NCBI GenBank assembly: GCA_003542575.1
Contig: DPKJ01000014.1
Coordinates: 362,566 to 426,565, forward strand
DNA length: 64,000 bases
Reading direction: 5' to 3'
From: Rikenellaceae bacterium
GTDB taxonomy: Bacteria; Bacteroidota; Bacteroidia; Bacteroidales; UBA932
Position numbers and translations under genes: made by a program. Below the pieces are notes generated by a model that had not been told where the DNA came from, did no database searches, and saw only the letters and a program-made list of their open reading frames with translations. Positions 7,428-16,368 of this stretch are shown in pieces; positions within the stretch are counted from its first letter, which is position 1, and every line of letters starts with the position of its first letter.

Positions 7428-10037
7428 TTAAAGACCCAATCTTTTTTTTAAGTTTCTTAATTTATCAAATGCGTCAAGCGGTGAGAGTGTGTTAATATCC
7501 ATGTCGCGTAATTCGTCTCTTAACTCTATCAAAAGCGGGTCGTCAAGTTTGAAGAATGATAGTTGAACTGCCTCCTCATTTATTGTTGCCCTTTTACCCT
7601 TTTTGCCCTCGGTTGCTCCCGAGCTCTCCAGCTGCTTTAAAATTCTGCCGGCTCTGTTGACTACCTCCTGCGGCATACCTGCCATCCTGGCCACATGAAT
7701 TCCAAAACTGTGCTCAACCCCTCCTCTGCACAATTTTCGCAGAAATATAATGTTTTTACCGACCTCTTTTACAGAAATGTGCCAATTTTTTACTCTCGGA
7801 AACTTCCCTTCCAGGTCATTCAGCTCGTGATAGTGGGTCGCAAAGAGGGTTTTTGCCTTATATTCAGGGTGTTCGTGTATATACTCTACAATTGCCCATG
7901 CTATTGACATTCCGTCGTATGTGCTTGTTCCTCTGCCAATTTCGTCGAGCAAAATTAGTGATCTTGTTGAGAGATTGTGCAAAATTGTAGATGTTTCGAG
8001 CATCTCTGTCATGAAGGTACTCTCTCCGCGGCTAATGTTGTCAGATGCCCCTACACGGGTAAAAATCTTATCAACAATACCTATTGAAGCACTCTCTGCC
8101 GGAACGAAACAACCTGCCTGCGCCATTAGTACGATGAGGGCTGTTTGTCTTAGAAGGGCGCTTTTTCCGGCCATGTTTGGTCCGGTGAGTATTATAATCT
8201 GTTGGTTATCGTTGTCGAGGTATATATCGTTTGCCACATACTCCTCTCCCGGAGGCATAAGTTTTTCGATTACCGGGTGCCTTCCGTTTTTGATGTCAAT
8301 GGCTGTTCCGGTATTTAACTGTGGGCGGCAATAGTTGTTCTCCTTTGATACGAGAGCAAAGCCTGCAAGGCAGTCCAGTCGGGCAAGTATGGTTGCATTT
8401 TGCTGTATGGCAGGAATGTTTTGCTGTATGGCTGCAATTAAGTTGTTGAAAAGAGTCTGTTCCAGAACGAGTATCTTCTCCTCTGCGCCCAGGATCTTCT
8501 CTTCGTACTCTTTGAGCTCCTGTGTTATGTACCTTTCGGCGCTTACAAGTGTTTGTTTTCTGATCCAATCCTGCGGGACCTTATCTTTGTGTGTGTTTCT
8601 TACTTCGAGATAGTAGCCGAACACATTGTTGTAGCTTATTTTTAACGATGAAATTCCTGTGCGTTGAGTCTCTCTCTCCTGAATGGATGCCAGGATCTCC
8701 TTGCCGTGTCGTGCTATGTCCCGCAGCGAATCCAACTCCTGATTTACCCCCGGCGAAATTACATCACCTTTTCCGATGAGACCGGCGGGGTCGGGGAGAA
8801 GCTCTGCTGTGAGTCTCTCCATCAGCATGGGACAGTTGTCAAGTGACTCCGCGAATGATTTGAGGTGTGTTGATTCTGAATTGATGCACAGCTCCCGGAT
8901 TGGATTAATCTGCTGAAGACCCCGCCGGAGCATTGTCATCTCGCGGGGAGTAATTCTTCCGGCGGCTGCCTTTGAAACAACCCTTTCCAGATCTCCCGTC
9001 TCATGCAGTAATGCCCTTAGGGAATCCCTCAAATGGTTGTCATTGAATAGCTTCTCAACAATACTGTGCCTTATGTTCAGTTGATTAAAATCTTTCAAAG
9101 GCATTGCAAGCCAGTTCCTGAGAGCTCTCGAACCCATGGGGTTTGCGCATCTCTCTATGGTCTTGAAAAGCGAGACAGCCTCCTCCCGGTAGCTCCCGAA
9201 CACCTCCAGGTTTCTGAATGTGAATTTGTCTATCCACACGTACTCTCCCTCGTCAATTCTGGAGATAGAGCATAAATGGCCAAGGCCTTCGTGACGGGTC
9301 AGTTCAAGATAGAAGAGTATTGCTCCTGCTGCTGTTACTGCCAGTGGCATCTCCTCAACTCCAAAGCCCTTTAGTGATGTTGTGCCAAAATGCTCCTTAA
9401 GCTTTTCGTATGAGGCCTCCTGAACAAAGGCCCATTCGTCCATAGTGGTTATATAGTAATCTTTGCCAAACCTCTCCTCAAATCCTTTGCGGAATGACCT
9501 CTCTACAAGAACCTCTTTTGGAGACATGCTAGCAAGCAGAAGCTCTATATATTCAAGTGAGCCGGCAGCAACACGAAATGTGCCGGTAGATATATCAAGA
9601 AATGCAACTCCTCCGCTCTCTCCCCTGAAGCTTACTGCACAGAGGTAGTTGTTCTCGTTGTTTGAAAGAAGCTGATCGTTGTATGCAACTCCGGGTGTAA
9701 CCAACTCGGTTATGCCCCTCTTTACAATTGTTTTGGTGAGTTTAGGATCCTCCAGCTGGTCACAGATGGCAACTTTATAACCGGCTCTTACCAGTTTGGG
9801 AAGATAGCTGTCGATTGAGTGGTGGGGGAAGCCTGCCAGTTCTACATGAGAGGCGGCTCCGTTAGCCCTTTTGGTGAGTACTATACCAAGTACTTTGGAG
9901 GCAATTATTGCATCCTCGCTAAAGGTCTCATAAAAGTCGCCCACGCGAAACAGTAAAACGGCATCAGGGTACTTGGCCTTTATGGCCAGATACTGCTTCA
10001 TTAAAGGGGTCTCTGCTATTTTTTTACCGGAGTTCAT
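7428..10037 (-). CDS. mutS: DNA mismatch repair protein MutS
   Basis: The mismatch-recognition ATPase of methyl-independent/dependent repair. The start at 10037 gives MNSGKKIAETPLMKQY, matching the family; an ATG 30 bp upstream (10067) is in frame but lies inside the promoter of the divergent gene. Visible: the mismatch-binding Phe-x-Glu motif in LFRVGDFYETF near residue 40, Walker A TGPNMAGKSALLRQ at about 620, ILLDEIGRGTSTYDG (Walker B and signature), THYHELNDL, and the C-terminal HTH region. About 869 residues, the normal length for MutS1. Followed immediately by an ABC permease gene with its own strong ribosome binding site. Confidence 0.97.
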   Translation of the reverse strand: MNSGKKIAETPLMKQYLAIKAKYPDAVLLFRVGDFYETFSEDAIIASKVLGIVLTKRANGAASHVELAGFPHHSIDSYLPKLVRAGYKVAICDQLEDPKLTKTIVKRGITELVTPGVAYNDQLLSNNENNYLCAVSFRGESGGVAFLDISTGTFRVAAGSLEYIELLLASMSPKEVLVERSFRKGFEERFGKDYYITTMDEWAFVQEASYEKLKEHFGTTSLKGFGVEEMPLAVTAAGAILFYLELTRHEGLGHLCSISRIDEGEYVWIDKFTFRNLEVFGSYREEAVSLFKTIERCANPMGSRALRNWLAMPLKDFNQLNIRHSIVEKLFNDNHLRDSLRALLHETGDLERVVSKAAAGRITPREMTMLRRGLQQINPIRELCINSESTHLKSFAESLDNCPMLMERLTAELLPDPAGLIGKGDVISPGVNQELDSLRDIARHGKEILASIQERETQRTGISSLKISYNNVFGYYLEVRNTHKDKVPQDWIRKQTLVSAERYITQELKEYEEKILGAEEKILVLEQTLFNNLIAAIQQNIPAIQQNATILARLDCLAGFALVSKENNYCRPQLNTGTAIDIKNGRHPVIEKLMPPGEEYVANDIYLDNDNQQIIILTGPNMAGKSALLRQTALIVLMAQAGCFVPAESASIGIVDKIFTRVGASDNISRGESTFMTEMLETSTILHNLSTRSLILLDEIGRGTSTYDGMSIAWAIVEYIHEHPEYKAKTLFATHYHELNDLEGKFPRVKNWHISVKEVGKNIIFLRKLCRGGVEHSFGIHVARMAGMPQEVVNRAGRILKQLESSGATEGKKGKRATINEEAVQLSFFKLDDPLLIELRDELRDMDINTLSPLDAFDKLRNLKKRLGL

Positions 10038-10072
10038 TCCTACAAAAATAGATATATTTTGTTTCAAAACCC

Positions 10073-10080
10073 TATCTTTG
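10073..10080 (+). promoter_or_regulatory. -7 promoter box TATCTTTG for the serine hydrolase
   Basis: TATCTTTG, an exact match to the Bacteroidota TAnnTTTG -7 element, 27 bp before the ATG at 10108. No clear TTTG at -33. Confidence 0.6.
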
Positions 10081-10107
10081 TAAAATGTCCCCTAAATTTA
10101 ACCTAAT

Positions 10108-11295
10108 ATGAAAAAACAGAAAATTTTCCGAAACATTGCTGCATTTATTACTGTTGCTACAATAGTGACAGCCTGCAGTTTTCAGTCAAAAGAGAGACAG
10201 GTAGAGGAGCAGATTGGTAAAATTATGGATAGCACCGGAGCAGTTGGTCTTGCAGTTGCCGTTGTTAAGGACGGAAAGATAATTTACAGCAACTCTTTCG
10301 GTTACAAAAACCTTGAAGAGCAGACTCCGCTTGTAAAGGAGGATATTTTTAGAATCGCCTCAATTTCAAAATCTTTCACAACTACTGCCCTAATGACCCT
10401 AGTTGAGAAGGGGCTCTTTGGACTGGATGATGATGTTAGCAACCTTGTGGGCTTTACTGTCAGAAACCCAAAATATCCCGATGTTCCCATAACCGTTAAG
10501 CTGTTGCTTTCGCACACCTCAAGCATGAATGATGCTGGTGGCTACTTTAGGCTTGATGTTATAAATCCTGAAAAGAATCCTGACTATGCAAAGAGTTATA
10601 ATGACTATGAGCCGGGTTCTAAATATGAGTACTGCAACCTTGGTTTCAATACACTTGGAGCAGTTATTGAAAAGTATTCGGGTGTTCGCTTCGATAACCT
10701 GATAAAGGGGACAGTTATCAATCCGCTTGGTCTCGTGGCAAGTTTTAATGTTGATTCACTTGATGTTGCGAGATATGTTCCGCTTTACAGCAAAGAGCCT
10801 GTTGATACAACTCAGGGTGCTGAGAGGGTTTTTAAAGCGCAGACTGCCGCCTACCTCAGCAGAGCTAAAGATATTGACTCTGGTTATGTTATGGGGTACA
10901 GCACTCCGCTCTTCTCTCCTACGGGAGGGATGAAAACCTCTGCTTACGATCTTGCGCGCTATATGATAATGCACATGAACTACGGTGTGGGAGAAAATGG
11001 TGTGAGGGTTATTTCTGAGGAGAGTGCAAAACTGATGCAGACTCCTGTTATTGAGACAGGTGAATTAAACAGCTACTGCCTTGCTTTAAGACACGCAGGA
11101 AACCTAATCCCGGGTGAGATGATGGTTGGACATACAGGTTCGGCATACGGTCTTTACAGTGCGATGTTCTTTGAGCCAAATAAAAAATTCGGCTTTGTAA
11201 TGATGACAAATGGTTGCGATCCTGTTTACAAAGATGGGTTTACAGTTATTCAGGGTGATGTTATCAGGGCGCTGTACGATATTTATATCAAATAG
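10108..11295 (+). CDS. serine hydrolase lipoprotein (class C beta-lactamase/PBP4* fold)
   Basis: A 395-residue lipoprotein (signal ending TIVTACSF, Cys at residue 23) with a beta-lactamase/DD-peptidase transpeptidase fold (Pfam Beta-lactamase). The catalytic triad motifs are all visible: SISK (S-x-x-K, near residue 91), YCN (Y-x-N, in YEYCNLGFN, near 174) and HTG (near 345, in GHTGSAYG). The family includes esterases, D-amino-acid peptidases and penicillin-binding proteins as well as lactamases, so substrate is open; a cell-wall peptide or ester hydrolase in the periplasm is more likely than resistance. Single-gene unit with its own promoter. Confidence 0.9.
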   Translation: MKKQKIFRNIAAFITVATIVTACSFQSKERQVEEQIGKIMDSTGAVGLAVAVVKDGKIIYSNSFGYKNLEEQTPLVKEDIFRIASISKSFTTTALMTLVEKGLFGLDDDVSNLVGFTVRNPKYPDVPITVKLLLSHTSSMNDAGGYFRLDVINPEKNPDYAKSYNDYEPGSKYEYCNLGFNTLGAVIEKYSGVRFDNLIKGTVINPLGLVASFNVDSLDVARYVPLYSKEPVDTTQGAERVFKAQTAAYLSRAKDIDSGYVMGYSTPLFSPTGGMKTSAYDLARYMIMHMNYGVGENGVRVISEESAKLMQTPVIETGELNSYCLALRHAGNLIPGEMMVGHTGSAYGLYSAMFFEPNKKFGFVMMTNGCDPVYKDGFTVIQGDVIRALYDIYIK

Positions 11296-11339
11296 CACTT
11301 AATCAATCAAATAGAACGTAATATTCTGTTTTGTAAAAA

Positions 11340-12653
11340 TTGAAAAAAGTACTCATCATAACCTATTACTGGCCTCCCTTTGGAGGTTCCGGTGTGCAGA
11401 GGTGGCTTAAGTTTACCAAGTATCTCAGAGAGTTTGGATACGAACCGGTGATCTATACCCCCGAAAACCCTGAGTTTATGGCGGAGGACAGGTCGCTGTG
11501 CAGTGAAATTCCTGCCGGGGTGGAGGTTATAAAGAGGAAAATTACTGAGCCATATTCCCTTTACAGGCTCTTTACTGGAAAGAAAAAGGGGGCAATTAAG
11601 CCTGGATTTATAAGTAGTCCGGGCTCCGGCTCTTTTGGGGTTTCGCTTAAGGAGAGGCTGTCTCTCTTTATCAGAAGCAATGTTTTCATCCCCGATCCAA
11701 AAGTTTTGTGGGTTTTACCGTCTGTTAAATTTCTTAAAAAACACCTTCTGGATAACCCGGTTGATGCAATTATAAGTACCGGACCTCCCCACTCAATGCA
11801 CCTGATTGCCCAAAAGGTTTCCCTTGCTACCGGAATTCCGTGGCTGGCTGATTTCAGAGATCCCTGGACAAAAATTTACAACTTTAAATACTTGAGACAC
11901 ACCCCTTACGTTAAGGGTGTTCACGAGAAGCTGGAGAGGAGTGTTGTAAGAGGTGCCAATGCTGTTGTTACCGTTACAAACACTATTGCCTCCGAGCTTA
12001 AAGAGTTGGGGCAGGAGAGGGTTTTTGTGGTTACAAACGGATTTGATCAGGATGATTTTAAAGGGAGAGAGCCTGAAGCGGAAATTAATTTTACCCTCAC
12101 CTATACAGGGCTCTTTGTTCAAACCCAAAATCCGTCTGTTTTGTGGAGGGTGTTGGGAGAGAGGGCAAAGAAGAGCAAGATCTTTGCAAGAGACCTTAGA
12201 GTCAGACTCATAGGAAATATTGACAAGTCAATCCTGGAAGAGATTTATAAAAACGGACTTAGGGAGAATTTGATTTTGATGGACTATATGCCGCATAATC
12301 AGGTGATTTTGTGGCAAAGAAAGGCCCGGATTTTGTTGCTTTCGGGCGGCCGTGAGCCCGAATCGAAGGGAATAATGACCGGGAAGTTTTTTGAGTATCT
12401 CGCCGCCGGCAGAGCTATTCTTGGCTTTGGTCCAAAGGGGGGTGATATGGATATTGCCCTTGAGGAGAGCGGTGCGGGTAAAATGTTTGATTTTGAGGAT
12501 AAAAGAGGTGTTGTGGAGTGGATTGACGAGGTGTACAGGCTTTATAAAGATGGCTCCTCTTATGCAAAGGGGGCAAATATTGATAAGTATTCAAGAAAAA
12601 ATTTAACCGGGCAGATTGCGCGGATACTTGATGAAATTACAGCAGGACAATAA
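11340..12653 (+). CDS. glycosyltransferase family 4-like
   Basis: A 437-residue GT-B glycosyltransferase. The N-terminus MKKVLIITYYWPPFGGSGVQ is the usual GT4 start with the glycine-rich loop; it requires a TTG start at 11340, as no ATG is available nearby. Other signs: GIPWLADFRDPW, a hydrophobic strand LTYTGLF, and the C-terminal EPESKGIMTGKFFEYLAAG with the sugar-nucleotide-binding Glu. Probably transfers a sugar onto a lipid or protein carrier at the inner face of the membrane. It is followed 12 bp later by a YfhO-family membrane protein, and the pair may work on the same glycoconjugate. Confidence 0.9.
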   Translation: MKKVLIITYYWPPFGGSGVQRWLKFTKYLREFGYEPVIYTPENPEFMAEDRSLCSEIPAGVEVIKRKITEPYSLYRLFTGKKKGAIKPGFISSPGSGSFGVSLKERLSLFIRSNVFIPDPKVLWVLPSVKFLKKHLLDNPVDAIISTGPPHSMHLIAQKVSLATGIPWLADFRDPWTKIYNFKYLRHTPYVKGVHEKLERSVVRGANAVVTVTNTIASELKELGQERVFVVTNGFDQDDFKGREPEAEINFTLTYTGLFVQTQNPSVLWRVLGERAKKSKIFARDLRVRLIGNIDKSILEEIYKNGLRENLILMDYMPHNQVILWQRKARILLLSGGREPESKGIMTGKFFEYLAAGRAILGFGPKGGDMDIALEESGAGKMFDFEDKRGVVEWIDEVYRLYKDGSSYAKGANIDKYSRKNLTGQIARILDEITAGQ

Positions 12654-12665
12654 ATTATTGGTGAT

Positions 12666-15173
12666 ATGAAGGAGTTTTTAAAGAGATACAGGCAATATTT
12701 GATACCTGTGCTGCTATTCGCAGTGACGGCATACCTCTTTACACCTCAGGTGTTGCAGAACAAGGTTGTAAATCAGAGTGACATTGCTGCATGGAGGGGC
12801 ATGGCAAACGAGATAATTGAGTACAACAAGGCCAATCCCGATGAGGATCCCGCACTTTGGACAAACTCAATGTTTTCGGGTATGCCGGCAACAACAATCT
12901 CTGTTATTTACGATGGTGACTACACCGACTACTTTTACAAACTTATAAACAAGATTTCTGGAACAAGGCCACCTGCTTACCTTCTGATAAGCCTGGCAGG
13001 AGCATTTCTGATGTTTCTTGCATTCGGGATTAACCCCTGGCTTTCGGCTATCGGCGCCTTTGCAGTTACATTTTGCTCGTACAATCTGCAGATAATTCAG
13101 GTTGGGCACAACTCAAAGATGGTGGCGATTGCCTTTATGCCGTGGGTAGTGGCTGCTGTAGTATATGCGTACAATAAAAAGGCGCTTCTTGGCTCTGTCC
13201 TCTTTGCATTTGCCCTTAGTTTTCAGATTAAGGCCAACCACCCTCAGATTACCTACTATCTGGCCATGATAATACTTGCTCTGGCAATCGCCCAACTCTA
13301 TTCGGCAATTAAAGAGGGGTATTTTAAAAAATTCATATCTGTCTCTGCAATGCTACTTGTTGCGGGGCTTCTGGGCATAGCATCCAACGTTAACCATTTG
13401 TGGCCTACATACGAGTACTCAAAATTCACTATGAGGGGTGGTTCAGAGCTGGCTCGGGAGGAGGGAAAAGATCAGAAGGGACTGGATATCTCTTACGCTA
13501 CAAATTGGTCATACAGTCTTGAGGAGATGCCTAATCTTATGATTCCCAACTTTAACGGCGGTTCATCGGGCGGCGAGTTATCAAGAAAATCGCACACCTA
13601 CCAGGCTCTTAAGGCCGGTGGATATACGGGAGCCGAACAGGTTATCAAACAACTTCCACTCTACTGGGGACCTCAGCCATTCACTGCAGGCCCTATGTAT
13701 ATGGGGGCTCTTTCGCTGTTTCTGTTTGTCCTTGGGCTTATTCTAATAAAAGGTCCGCTCAGGTGGTGGGTGGCCGGCGTCTCCCTGTTGGCCGTGATGC
13801 TTTCCTGGGGGTCTAACCTGCTGTTTGTTACAGAGTTTTTCTTTAAATACATTCCACTATACAGCAAATTCAGAACGGTTTCAATGGTCCTGGTGATTCT
13901 CCAGATAACCATTCCGTTATTGGCAATTATTGTGCTTGACAGGATTCTTAAAAAGGAGTATGACCAAAAGAGCTTAAAAAAGGCATTCGCAATTTCACTG
14001 GCAATTACCGCCGGCCTCTCTCTGGTGTTTGCAATCATCCCGTCACTTGCAGGATCATTCACATCTGCGGGTGATGCGCGTCTTCCGCAGGCACTTCATG
14101 AACCATTGATTAACGACAGAATGGACCTGCTCAGGGCAGATGCATTTCGTTCACTCATGTTTATTCTTGCCGGCGCTACGGTAATATGGTTTGGCTTCAA
14201 GGGCAAAATTAAACAGGGGTTGGTTTTTGGTATTATTGCTCTGATTTTTGTTGCAGATTTGTGGGTGGTCGGAAAGAGGTACCTCAATGATGACCATTTT
14301 GTAAAGAGGCGTGATTTTGAAAATCAGTATGCACTCAGAACCGTTGATAAGCTGATTCTTCAGGATAAAGACCCTAATTACAGAGTTCTGGACCTAAGTA
14401 TTGAGAGTCCATTCAACGATTCACACATCAGCTACCATCACAAAACAATTGGTGGTTACAGCCCTGCCAAACTTCAACGGTATCAGGACATGATTGATAA
14501 TCACCTCTATCGTGAGATGCAGCAGATTGCAAATGATCTGAGGGAGAGTCGCACCATTGATGAGGCGCAAAACAGTTTAGGCAACTATCCTGTTATGAAT
14601 ATGCTCAATACCAGATATATTGTAATATCTCCTGAGAGTCAGCCGCTTATCAATACAAACGCTCTTGGCAATGCCTGGTTTGTGACCGATGTAAAAGCTG
14701 TAGAGACAAATACCCGCGAGATAAAGATGCTCAACCCTGCCGAGGCAGACGAACCGTTTGACATAAGAGTCAATGCGGTGGTCAATAACAGCTATGCCTC
14801 ACTGATTGAGGGTTACTCAAAGGATTCTTTGGCTAATGACGAGCTGATTGTGCTTACATCTTACTCTCCAAATAAACTTACCTATCAGTACAATTCCAAC
14901 AGCAGCAGAGTTGCTCTGTTCAGCGAAATCTACTACCCGGCGGGCTGGAGAGCTTATGTTGATGGAGAGGAGTTGCCAATTTTCAGAGCGAATTACACCC
15001 TGAGGGGTCTTAAACTCCCTGCAGGCAGCCACACTGTAGAGTTTGAATTCAAACCCGAATCCTTCACCAAAGGTGAACTCTACTCAAGAATAGCCTCAGG
15101 CATACTTATCTTGTTGTTGTTAGGGGTAGTTGTTAAGGAAATATTGCATAAAAGAGTACCAACAAAACAATAA
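12666..15173 (+). CDS. YfhO-family polytopic membrane protein
   Basis: An 835-residue protein with about a dozen hydrophobic helices in the first 560 residues and a long soluble C-terminal domain, ending with one more helix (about 805-825). Features YFTPQ-like N-terminus, PTYEYSKFTMRGGSEL, and the C-terminal FSEIYYPAGWRAYVDG...RANYTLRGLKLPAGSH block are typical of the YfhO family (Pfam PF09586), which in Gram-positives is needed to glycosylate lipoteichoic acid and is related to GT-C enzymes. The function in Bacteroidota is unknown; a lipid-linked sugar transferase fits the glycosyltransferase upstream. Confidence 0.9.
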   Translation: MKEFLKRYRQYLIPVLLFAVTAYLFTPQVLQNKVVNQSDIAAWRGMANEIIEYNKANPDEDPALWTNSMFSGMPATTISVIYDGDYTDYFYKLINKISGTRPPAYLLISLAGAFLMFLAFGINPWLSAIGAFAVTFCSYNLQIIQVGHNSKMVAIAFMPWVVAAVVYAYNKKALLGSVLFAFALSFQIKANHPQITYYLAMIILALAIAQLYSAIKEGYFKKFISVSAMLLVAGLLGIASNVNHLWPTYEYSKFTMRGGSELAREEGKDQKGLDISYATNWSYSLEEMPNLMIPNFNGGSSGGELSRKSHTYQALKAGGYTGAEQVIKQLPLYWGPQPFTAGPMYMGALSLFLFVLGLILIKGPLRWWVAGVSLLAVMLSWGSNLLFVTEFFFKYIPLYSKFRTVSMVLVILQITIPLLAIIVLDRILKKEYDQKSLKKAFAISLAITAGLSLVFAIIPSLAGSFTSAGDARLPQALHEPLINDRMDLLRADAFRSLMFILAGATVIWFGFKGKIKQGLVFGIIALIFVADLWVVGKRYLNDDHFVKRRDFENQYALRTVDKLILQDKDPNYRVLDLSIESPFNDSHISYHHKTIGGYSPAKLQRYQDMIDNHLYREMQQIANDLRESRTIDEAQNSLGNYPVMNMLNTRYIVISPESQPLINTNALGNAWFVTDVKAVETNTREIKMLNPAEADEPFDIRVNAVVNNSYASLIEGYSKDSLANDELIVLTSYSPNKLTYQYNSNSSRVALFSEIYYPAGWRAYVDGEELPIFRANYTLRGLKLPAGSHTVEFEFKPESFTKGELYSRIASGILILLLLGVVVKEILHKRVPTKQ

Positions 15174-15174
15174 G

Positions 15175-15182
15175 TATCTTTG
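15175..15182 (+). promoter_or_regulatory. -7 promoter box TATCTTTG
   Basis: Exact TAnnTTTG match straight after the YfhO stop codon. It makes a translation start at 15180 impossible from this promoter and favours the TTG at 15207 for the downstream small gene. Confidence 0.5.
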
Positions 15183-15206
15183 CACCACAAGAGAATTGAA
15201 AGAGAA

Positions 15207-15668
15207 TTGAAAAACGTCAGGGAAATAGTAAAAACTTGGTTTACAGTGTTTTTAGCCGCTGTATTGTGCTGTGTTTTGCTTCTAAGCGCAACCGGCATTG
15301 GTACTGACAACCTCTCAGTTTCAGCTCAATCTGAGCACAAAAGCTTTTATGAACAACAAACCGAATCCGAAGAAGATACATTTGATTATGCGTTTAGCTT
15401 CTCAATGCCTCAAGCCTCTCCCTTTATGGCAATTGTTCATGATGGGACAGTTACTCTTCCAGGTGTCACTGCCCGAAGCAGCTCACCATGGAGCAGTTCT
15501 GGTGTTAATATAAGGCTTGGCAAAACTCTTCAATACTCAGAAACTCGCGAAAATTCATTAAAAAGGGTCTTTGCCCACTCGGTCAAAACCCGAAACGAGA
15601 GTCAAATTCTCACATTCTCATACAGTAACAACAAGTTTGTTTACCTTCTGAGGGAGATAATCATATAG
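15207..15668 (+). CDS. hypothetical small exported/membrane protein
   Basis: About 153 residues from a TTG start at 15207 (the open frame extends to a TTG at 15180, but that lies within the TATCTTTG promoter box). One hydrophobic helix (TWFTVFLAAVLCCVLLLSATG) serves as signal or anchor; the rest is Ser-rich with no motif I recognise (FSMPQASPFMAIVHDG, then SSSPWSSSG). No relative is recognised by eye. The C-terminus KFVYLLREIII is hydrophobic. It could be a real orphan gene or a decayed one; codon use looks like that of its neighbours. Confidence 0.45.
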   Translation: MKNVREIVKTWFTVFLAAVLCCVLLLSATGIGTDNLSVSAQSEHKSFYEQQTESEEDTFDYAFSFSMPQASPFMAIVHDGTVTLPGVTARSSSPWSSSGVNIRLGKTLQYSETRENSLKRVFAHSVKTRNESQILTFSYSNNKFVYLLREIII

Positions 15669-15891
15669 CCGTTTTCTATTTTTTATCGAGTTTTCGGGCG
15701 TTCTGCCCGGAAGAGTTCTTCTGTTAGTACTTTCCCGAACACCAGGGACAGTTCGTCGGCGGGATCTTTAATTCGTCAGAATAATTCAACTGTTCAACCA
15801 GATTGAATTTTCAAACGATTCAGATTCAAATCTGATAAAATTTCAAGAAAATAAGATCAATAATAAATCAAATAAAAATAAATCCAAAAAA

Positions 15892-16350
15892 ATGGAAAAC
15901 GTAATAGAAAAAAGGCTAAATGTAAAGGTGCTGGTGCTTGTTATTACTTTGGTAATTGTTTCAGGCGTGGCGCTCATTCTTAAAGACTACTCAACAACTG
16001 TAATTGTTTTTATTGCCGCTGCTCTTATATTTTTTTTCAAACGTAAACACGAAGTTTACACAGTTACCGGAAGCCCTGTGAAACGAGAGTCGTACTTCTT
16101 TGACAGGGATAGTAAGAGCGCCCTTGAGAATGTTCTCCATGGCGAACTTGGTGACAACTCTCTTTTGATTTACTTTAGTGATAGCGGAAGCGGCAGGCTT
16201 GATGTAATTATGACAAAAGATGAAAGCTATGCTGTTGCAACAATGTATCACTATATTCCTCATAAATACGAACAAGTGGCGGACCCGATTGTGTATTCAG
16301 GTCCAAAGGTTAAAAAACTTGCACGATACCTTAAGCGTTGCCAGCGGTAG
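15892..16350 (+). CDS. hypothetical protein with two membrane helices
   Basis: A 152-residue protein with two helices at the N-terminus (VLVLVITLVIVSGVALIL and TVIVFIAAALIFFF), then a soluble cytoplasmic domain containing SPVKRESYFFDRDSKSAL, a short GDNSLLIYFSDSGSGRLDV strand region and a basic C-terminus (KKLARYLKRCQR). I do not recognise a named family; similar short two-helix proteins are common in Bacteroidales. Preceded by a 220-bp gap with no gene; convergent with the Na+ symporter gene. Confidence 0.65.
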   Translation: MENVIEKRLNVKVLVLVITLVIVSGVALILKDYSTTVIVFIAAALIFFFKRKHEVYTVTGSPVKRESYFFDRDSKSALENVLHGELGDNSLLIYFSDSGSGRLDVIMTKDESYAVATMYHYIPHKYEQVADPIVYSGPKVKKLARYLKRCQR

Positions 16351-16368
16351 GTGTGACAATATTGTTTA

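Noticed and set aside
10108..11295. Antibiotic-resistance beta-lactamase
   Set aside because: SxxK, YxN and HTG are shared by many esterases and peptidases of the fold; nothing specific to a resistance enzyme.
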